A program made the translations under genes and the position numbers. A stretch of 35,920 nt of DNA from Necropsobacter rosorum (GTDB taxonomy: Bacteria; Pseudomonadota; Gammaproteobacteria; Enterobacterales; Pasteurellaceae), in assembly GCA_000751835.1 (NCBI GenBank), contig CCMQ01000018.1:1-35920 (forward strand), read 5' to 3'. Positions 28,473 to 34,900 of the stretch are shown here, in pieces. The notes beneath the pieces were generated by a model. The model was not told where the DNA came from. It ran no database searches and saw only the letters and a program-made list of their open reading frames with translations. The first letter of the stretch is position 1; every line of letters starts with the position of its first letter.

Positions 28473-28541
28473 AAAAAAGCGTCTCTTTTGTGGGGGGAGA
28501 GACGCTGAAATGTTGGAGTGATTATCTATTATTGTTTGAAT
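28471..28541 (-). ncRNA. Putative Fur-controlled small RNA
   Basis: This is a predicted RNA of about 71 bases in the gap between convergent phoR and sfsA. The start is placed at A28541, seven bases past a TATCAT -10 element. The 5' half is unstructured and A/U-rich (AAACAATAATAG). The 3' end is an intrinsic terminator: GCGTCTCT pairs with AGAGACGC (28479-28486 and 28498-28505), the 11-base loop carries six consecutive C's, and eight T's follow (28471-28478). An A/U-rich stretch, a C-rich exposed loop and a long U tail are typical of Hfq-dependent iron-sparing RNAs. It is not recognisably RyhB by sequence; it could be related to the Fur-regulated HrrF RNA of Haemophilus, which I cannot verify. 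Confidence 0.6.
28479..28505 (-). terminator. Terminator of the putative small RNA (and sfsA)
   Basis: An 8-bp perfect stem (28479-28486 with 28498-28505) is followed on the minus strand by eight T's at 28471-28478. On the plus strand no T run follows, so it acts mainly against transcription coming from sfsA or the small RNA promoter. The T tract overlaps the phoR stop codon. Confidence 0.85.
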
Positions 28542-28547
28542 GGCTAG

Positions 28548-28576
28548 ATGATAATAGTTCTCAAATAGCTTGTCAA
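28548..28576 (-). promoter_or_regulatory. Promoter of the putative small RNA
   Basis: On the minus strand a perfect TTGACA (28571-28576), a 17-base spacer and TATCAT (28548-28553, 5 of 6) form one of the best sigma-70 promoters in the window. It points at the hairpin and T run about 70 bases downstream and at no open reading frame. Confidence 0.7.
28549..28563. promoter_or_regulatory. Putative Fur box 1, over the -10 element
   Basis: TGATAATAGTTCTCA matches the 7-1-7 Fur motif TGATAAT-N-ATTATCA at 12 of 14 positions and covers the -10 element of the small RNA promoter. A repressor bound here would block transcription when iron is plentiful. Confidence 0.55.
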
Positions 28577-28584
28577 CATATAAA

Positions 28585-28599
28585 TGAAAATTATTCTCA
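28585..28599. promoter_or_regulatory. Putative Fur box 2, upstream of the -35 element
   Basis: TGAAAATTATTCTCA matches the same 7-1-7 motif at 12 of 14 positions. It lies nine bases upstream of the TTGACA element and seven bases past the sfsA stop codon. Its centre is 36 bases from that of box 1. Confidence 0.5.
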
Positions 28600-28605
28600 A
28601 TAATT

Positions 28606-29325
28606 TTATTCTGCGCGATAAGGCACCGCTTCGGTCAGCGAAAGTGCGGTCGGAATTTGATCAGAAATATCGAATTTTCCCGCGTACGCATACACCTCGA
28701 CCCCGGCGCTTATTGCCTGACGCAGCAGGCGATCATAGTCGGGATCGATATATTCCGCAACCTTGAAACAATCGAAGCCGTTATGCAAACCGGCAAACAA
28801 GATCACCGCACGATGTCCCTGTTTTTTCATTGCCATCAGCTCGCGCACATGTTTTTGGCCGCGCGTGGTGACGGCATCGGGAAACATGCCGATATTGTTT
28901 TTAACCAGCGTCACGGATTTCACTTCCACATAACAATCCGGCAAGCCCTCACCTTGCAGTAAAAAATCGATACGACTGTTTTCCTCGCCGTATTTAACTT
29001 CCGGCAGGATGTGGTCGTACCGCGCCAGTTCTTTGATTTGCTTGTTCCGTAAGGCTTCCAGCGTCAGTTGGTTGGAGCGATGCGTATTGATACACACCAG
29101 CTGTCCGTTGTTTAACTGGGTTAATTCCCACGAATGCGGGTATTTGCGCGTGGCGCTGTCGGAAGTGGAATACCAGATCTTATCGCCCTTTTCACCGCAT
29201 CCCGTCATCGCGCCGGTATTGGCGCAATGAATGGTCAGCATCTCGCCGTTCGGCAGCGCCACATCGGCAAGAAAACGTTTATAGCGACGAATTAATGTGG
29301 CGGGTTGCAACGGAGGTAATTGCAT
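28606..29325 (-). CDS. sfsA: SfsA family protein
   Basis: SfsA is a conserved protein first linked to sugar fermentation when overproduced; it has an OB-like N-terminal part and a nuclease-like fold, and its true role is uncertain. The protein has 239 residues. Typical segments are [54 protein letters not shown] and [16 protein letters not shown]; the last three resemble restriction-endonuclease-fold catalytic regions (D...ExK). AAGGAA lies seven bases before the ATG. It is not next to dksA here as it is in E. coli. An uptake sequence lies near the 3' end. Confidence 0.95.
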   Translation of the reverse strand: MQLPPLQPATLIRRYKRFLADVALPNGEMLTIHCANTGAMTGCGEKGDKIWYSTSDSATRKYPHSWELTQLNNGQLVCINTHRSNQLTLEALRNKQIKELARYDHILPEVKYGEENSRIDFLLQGEGLPDCYVEVKSVTLVKNNIGMFPDAVTTRGQKHVRELMAMKKQGHRAVILFAGLHNGFDCFKVAEYIDPDYDRLLRQAISAGVEVYAYAGKFDISDQIPTALSLTEAVPYRAE

Positions 29326-29408
29326 AATATTTCCTTAAATAGTGCTGATTTATTTTCAGCATAGCGTTTAAAATAACGTTAAAAGAATAAACTCTCAATA
29401 AATTGGGA

Positions 29409-30647
29409 TTAAATTAATTTTAAATTCGGGAAAACCCATTGTATCCGTTTATTTTCAACATCCAATTCCCGAACTAAAAACGCAATGCTGTCTTCCGGAT
29501 TCAGCGTGATATATAAATATTGATTATGCTCGATTTTATGCATCGGCTCATTATTTTTCGCAATAAAAATCTCATCACAGGGTTCGATATTTATTATAGC
29601 CTCGGCATAAAAATAAATAGTCTGTGTCGTTGAATGCGTATTTTTAAATAACAAATAAGAGATACCGGAAGTTTCTATTTTTAAACTGTTTTCAGAATAT
29701 ACCGACGGCGCCAGACTGATATTCATACAGCCGCAGGTTTTCGCTTCCTGTAATGAAAGAATACAGGATGCCGTATATTCTTTTTGACAAAAGCGGGTAA
29801 TACTGTCGTGTATAATATTGTATTCCGTATAAGGCTTAATTCTGAGCGGAAAACCTTGTTGATAATATTTTTCCGCAAAGCGTTTATGGTAAGAATATTC
29901 TTCGCCTTTTCGGTGTGCGCGCGTGACATGTAATCCTTCAATCAACTCGTTTTCAAACGTATATTCAATGCCGTTCGTTGTCTGATTTTGGCGGATTCCC
30001 CAAGCCGGAGGGCAATTATATTTAATCGGTAAAAATGCTACGTTTTCATGATCTACCGCATATGAATTAATTAATGTCGAATCAATTCCATAACATTGAA
30101 TGAATTTCTCTTGCCGTATTTCAGTGTCAACATAATTTTTATAATCTACCCAGGCTTGTTTAAAACCAATAATTACACCGGCTTGATAAACATAATTATG
30201 CTGTTTTTTCAGTCGGTTTATTTTATCTCGAACGGCATCAAGCGCAGGAGCGGTTACGCAATCATATAAAAAACTGCATTCCCAGATATCATAAGTACAA
30301 TACAGTTTCGTTTTATCCTTAATCTGATTAAAAACGGTCAATTTTGTTTGTGGAAACCAAATATCGGCATCATAAAGCGCGATACAATCATAATGATATT
30401 GTGCGGCGATATCGGCGGCTGAAATTTGACGATCGATTAAAATCTGCGGATATTTATTGGTTGCGGAAAATACCTTAAGACCATTTGATTGTAATATCTG
30501 TTTTTTCTCCGCAGATAATCCGTAGGAAATCACACCGATATCGCCGTTATAATCCGTTTCTTTCAGGCTAAGAATAAACGGGATCAAATGCTCGTACCAA
30601 AGTTTATGGTTATCATCAATAGCCGTCAGAATAATTGTTTTCATCAT
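29409..30647 (-). CDS. Putative GT-A-type glycosyltransferase of the adhesin locus
   Basis: I do not recognise a named family. The N-terminal 250 or so residues look like a GT-A nucleotide-sugar transferase: MMKTIILTAIDDN opens as a beta strand, and YDCIALYDADIWFP contains a DxD motif (Asp93-Ala-Asp95) for metal and nucleotide-sugar binding. YQAGVIIGFKQAW and QCYGIDSTLIN follow in positions where GT8-like enzymes have conserved segments. The last 130 residues look beta-rich and may bind substrate or glycan. I use the first of two adjacent ATGs (30647), one base after the upstream gene's stop; the 412-residue product has no signal peptide or membrane span, so it should be cytoplasmic. DNA is visibly AT-richer than the housekeeping genes. 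Likely role: sugar transfer onto the adjacent adhesin. Confidence 0.7.
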   Translation of the reverse strand: MMKTIILTAIDDNHKLWYEHLIPFILSLKETDYNGDIGVISYGLSAEKKQILQSNGLKVFSATNKYPQILIDRQISAADIAAQYHYDCIALYDADIWFPQTKLTVFNQIKDKTKLYCTYDIWECSFLYDCVTAPALDAVRDKINRLKKQHNYVYQAGVIIGFKQAWVDYKNYVDTEIRQEKFIQCYGIDSTLINSYAVDHENVAFLPIKYNCPPAWGIRQNQTTNGIEYTFENELIEGLHVTRAHRKGEEYSYHKRFAEKYYQQGFPLRIKPYTEYNIIHDSITRFCQKEYTASCILSLQEAKTCGCMNISLAPSVYSENSLKIETSGISYLLFKNTHSTTQTIYFYAEAIINIEPCDEIFIAKNNEPMHKIEHNQYLYITLNPEDSIAFLVRELDVENKRIQWVFPNLKLI

Positions 30648-30648
30648 A

Positions 30649-31791
30649 CTATTTCTCAAATAACCGCTTAAGTGCTTTTTCATATAAATAAATATTCATC
30701 GGATTGGTCGGCGAAAGAGAATCCAGATAGTCATTAGCGCGTTTAACATAGGCAGCATGATGTTTATCATGGTTATCAATCACATCAAGTAACACTTTGG
30801 CACCTTCAAAGGCATCGAATTGATCATAATAATAGCCGACGCCTTTCGGCAGTAATTTGGAATTATGGATAAACGGATAGCCGCCGTAGAGCGCATCATT
30901 ATAAGCGTAATTCAGTCCGTTTTCCCATTGGTGACTCAGTACGACATCGACATAACGGGTTAAAAAATCCGGCATCTGATAGCGTCCTTCCACCGTCATA
31001 ATATTATTTTTAACGATTTCTGTGCGGCCGATAAAATTAAAAAACGTCGGATGATCTTTTTTATCATAGGTGTTACAGGCATAAAAATGCTGAATTTTTT
31101 CCGGCGCCGTCCGATAGGCCTGTTCAGTAATAAGAATCGGGGTAAAACAGTTTTTAAAAATAAAAATATTCGGTTCAAAACATGCGATACGTTTAGATTT
31201 TTTCTCAGGATCCGGTTTATAACCGAATTCAAGATTATGTTCCGTTTTAATACGGCGAATGACTTTATCACAGAATGTCGGCGCCCAGATTGCCGGAACC
31301 TGATAAGAATCACAATGATGCATAATGGCAAAATAATCGGCGCAGGTATTCATATTTTGCGGAATAAGCCAGTTCGCATCAAATAATGTGCCGTTAAAAG
31401 TGCGGTTCGGATTTTTACCAAAAATAAAATATTCAATATCCATAATATAATCAGGACCCATTTTATAGCAGACTATTTTTCCGCCGTGTTCGTGCATGCG
31501 GGTCATATATTGATATTCGATGGTCAGCGTGCCTTCAATAAGCACGTCAAGCTCATCAATGACATCTTCTACATAAGAAAATTTTAAATTCAGATCATCC
31601 AGCATAAAGCCGTCAGGCGGCGTTGCCCGTTTTTCCGGTCCCCAAGAGACTAAAACCACGTCTTCCACCAGTGAGGAGGCTTTAAATAATTGATAAAGAA
31701 AAATCACATTTTGGTTTGCGCCGTTTGCCCAAATATCGGCAATTTGGGCTTCCAGATTGAATGTGATACCGATTTTATAGTTGCGTGACAT
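30649..31791 (-). CDS. DUF2827 family protein, putative glycosyltransferase
   Basis: The 380-residue protein matches my memory of the DUF2827 family of Burkholderia and relatives: IWANGANQNVIFLYQLF near 20, ACFEPNIFIFKNCFTPIL near 213, NTYDKKDHPTFFNFIGR and VVLSHQWENGLNYAYNDALYGGYPFIHNS. The two-lobed layout with glycine-rich and acidic segments near the end resembles GT-B glycosyltransferases, but activity is not established. There is no signal peptide or membrane span, so it should be cytoplasmic. AAGGAA lies seven bases before the ATG. It follows the adhesin gene after a strong terminator and is followed one base later by the GT-A-like gene. One uptake sequence (31398-31406) shows it has been part of a Pasteurellaceae genome for some time. 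Confidence 0.78.
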   Translation of the reverse strand: MSRNYKIGITFNLEAQIADIWANGANQNVIFLYQLFKASSLVEDVVLVSWGPEKRATPPDGFMLDDLNLKFSYVEDVIDELDVLIEGTLTIEYQYMTRMHEHGGKIVCYKMGPDYIMDIEYFIFGKNPNRTFNGTLFDANWLIPQNMNTCADYFAIMHHCDSYQVPAIWAPTFCDKVIRRIKTEHNLEFGYKPDPEKKSKRIACFEPNIFIFKNCFTPILITEQAYRTAPEKIQHFYACNTYDKKDHPTFFNFIGRTEIVKNNIMTVEGRYQMPDFLTRYVDVVLSHQWENGLNYAYNDALYGGYPFIHNSKLLPKGVGYYYDQFDAFEGAKVLLDVIDNHDKHHAAYVKRANDYLDSLSPTNPMNIYLYEKALKRLFEK

Positions 31792-31861
31792 AAAGAATTC
31801 CTTGAAAGACAGTAAGTTGTGCTGATGCGATGTCGATCTATTTTAGTGGGTTATCAATAAA

Positions 31862-31891
31862 ATTTCACCTACACAATTGTGTAGGTGAAAT
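31862..31891 (-). terminator. Palindromic terminator after the adhesin gene
   Basis: A perfect 30-base palindrome: ATTTCACCTACACAA is followed directly by its complement. On the minus strand it starts 15 bases after the adhesin stop codon and is followed by TTTATTGATAA, so it can form a long hairpin with a T-rich tail. It separates the adhesin from the two glycosyltransferase-like genes. A weak promoter candidate for the latter (GTGAAA, 17 bases, TAAAAT) starts inside its far arm. Confidence 0.8.
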
Positions 31892-31906
31892 GTAGCGTTT
31901 AGCGGA

Positions 31907-34900
31907 TTATTTCCATTGGTATCCGATACCGGCACCGACGTTATAATCGCCCTGTGTTGTTGCACCGGCGCTGACTTTGAAAATCACCTTATTATTATCG
32001 GAAAGTTTGGAATAACCGACGGCAACCGCACTTTGACCGTTATAGTTACCCACGCCCATACCGACAAGGTTCGCGCCCGGCTGAGTGACCTGCGGAATAT
32101 TGGCGATAGCAACCGCTCCGGCGATACCGGCACGCAGTTTACGATCGGTTTTGCGTAAATCGGCAGAAACCTGATCTAACTGACGTTTATTTACCGCGTC
32201 GGTCGCTTTGACACCGTCGGCGACATTGGTTACGCGCCGTTCATGTCCGGCACTGCCGACAGAAACCGTATTTGCTTCATTAGCAACGGAATTTGCGCCG
32301 ATCGCAACGGCATTTTCCGCACTCGCTTGTGCATTCTGACCTACTGCCGTAGCATTTTTCGCACTGGCCCGCGCGTTCTGACCGACGGCAGTGGTGTTTT
32401 CAGCGGTCGCTTTCGCTTTATTACCGAATGCGGAGGCATTTGTTTTATTTGCCGTTGAATCCGCACCAAAATTCGTTGTTGAATCATCACCATCATCTTC
32501 ACCAAGCACTCTCTGCGCAGAACTTGCAGCCGCAGAGGCGGACGACGCGGCGGATGTCGCCGAACTGCTTGCCGAATGTGCCGAACTTTCCGCACTGGAT
32601 GCAGAACTTGACGCCGCAGTTGCCGAACTCTCAGCGCTGGACGCTGAAGTTGACGCTGCACTTGCCGAACTTTCAGCGCTGGATGCCGAGGTCGAAGCTG
32701 CTGTTGCAGAGCTTTCTGCACTGGATGCAGAACTTGACGCTGCAGTTGCCGAACTTTCAGCGCTAGATGCGGAGGTTGAAGCCGCACTTGCCGAGCTTTC
32801 CGCGCTGGACGCAGAACTTGATGCCGCAGTTGCCGAACTTTCCGCACTAGACGCAGATGTTGAAGCTGCGGTTGCGGAACTTTCAGCGCTAGATGCTGAT
32901 GTTGAAGCGGAGCTTGCCGAACTTTCAGCACTGGATGCCGAAGTTGAAGCCGCAGTTGCTGAACTTTCAGCACTGGATGCAGAAGTTGACGCCGAAGTTG
33001 CGGAGCTTTCTGCACTGGATGCAGAACTTGATGCCGCAGTTGCAGAGCTTTCCGCACTGGATGCCGAAGTTGACGCCGAAGTTGCGGAGCTTTCCGCACT
33101 GGATGCCGAAGTTGATGCCGCAGTTGCGGAACTTTCAGCACTGGATGCAGAAGTTGACGCTGCACTTGCCGAACTATCAGCGCTGGACGCAGAACTTGAT
33201 GCTGCACTTGCCGAACTATCAGCGCTGGACGCAGAACTTGATGCTGCAGTTGCCGAACTTTCAGCGCTGGATGCTGATGTTGACGCCGCACTTGCCGAAC
33301 TTTCAGCGCTAGATGCTGATGTTGACGCAGCACTTGCCGAACTTTCAGCGCTGGATGCGAAAGTTGACGCAGCAGTTGCTGAACTTTCTGCACTGGATGC
33401 GGAAGTTGACGCAGCAGTTGCTGAACTTTCTGCACTGGATGCCGAAGTTGACGCTGCTTTTGCAGAACTATCGGCGCTGGATGCAGAAGTCGAAGCCGCG
33501 GTTGCAGAACTTGAGGCACTAGATGCAGAAGTTGAAGCAGAACTTGCCGAAGTTGATGCTGCTTTTGCCGAGCTTTCAGCGTTAGATGCAGAAGTCGAAG
33601 CCTCAGTTGCAGAACTTGCCGCATTAGATGCAGAAGTCGAAGCCGCTGTTGCTGATGAAGCTGCATTTGTGGCAGCGCTGATCGCAGAACTTGCTGCTGT
33701 TGAAGCCGTGGTTGCTGATGTTGACGCTGCGCTTGCTGAGCTTGCCGCACTGGATGCGGAAGTTGAAGCAGAACTTGCTGAGGTTGAAGCCTCAGTTGCG
33801 GAACTTGCTGCACTGGATGCAGAAGTTGATGCACTAGATGCGGAACTTGCAGCACTAGACGCGGAAGTTGCAGCACTAGACGCGGAAGTTGAAGCAGAGC
33901 TTGCTGAGGTCGATGCGGCTTTTGCTGAGCTATCTGCGCTGGATGCGGAAGTCGAAGCTGCTGTTGCGGAAGTTGATGCACTAGACGCAGAAGTTGATGC
34001 CGCAGTTGCGGAACTCACTGCACTAGATGCAGAAGTTGACGCCGCGCTTGCCGAAGTCGATGCCGCTTTTGCCGAGCTATCTGCGCTGGACGCTGAACTT
34101 GACGCTGCTGTTGCGGAACTTGAAGCACTAGATGCTGAGGTAGATGCTGCGGTTGCGGAACTCACTGCATTAGATGCCGAAGTCGAAGCCGCAGTTGCGG
34201 AACTTGCCGCATTAGATGCAGAAGTCGAAGCGGAACTCGCAGATGTTGAAGCAGAGCTTGCCGAAGTCGATGCGGCTTTTGCCGAGCTTTCTGCGCTGGA
34301 TGCCGAAGTTGACGCCGCAGTTGCGGAACTTACCGCATTAGATGCGGAGGTTGACGCTGCAGTTGCTGATGAAGCTGCATTTGTGGCAGCGCTGATCGCA
34401 GAACTTGCTGCTGTTGAAGCCGTGGTTGCTGATGTTGACGCTGCGCTTGCAGAGCTTGCCGCACTGGATGCAGAAGTCGAAGCGGAACTCGCAGATGTTG
34501 ACGCAGAACTTGCTGAGGTTGAAGCCTCGGTCGCTGATGTTGAAGCTGCACTTGCGGAGCTTGCTGCACTAGATGCAGAAGTTGAAGCTGCTGTTGCGGA
34601 GCTTGCTGCGTTAGATGCAGAAGTGGAAGCCTCGGTTGCGGAGCTTGCTGCACTAGACGCAGAAGTTGAAGCAGAACTTGCCGACGTTGAAGCTGCCGTT
34701 GCGGAACTTGCCGCACTGGATGCAGAAGTCGAAGCAGAGCTTGCAGAAGTCGAAGCGGAACTCGCAGATGTTGACGCGGCTTTTGCAGAACTGTCGGCAC
34801 TGGATGCGGAGCTTGCAGCGGCTGTTGCAGAGCTCGAGGCACTAGATGCCGAAGTCGAAGCAGAACTTGCCGACGTTGAAGCTGCCGTTGCGGAACTTGC

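Noticed and set aside
29340-29370. Small hairpin (TGCTGA, seven bases, TCAGCA) upstream of sfsA as a terminator for the glycosyltransferase gene.
   Set aside because: The stem has only six pairs and no T run follows on the relevant strand; too weak to call.
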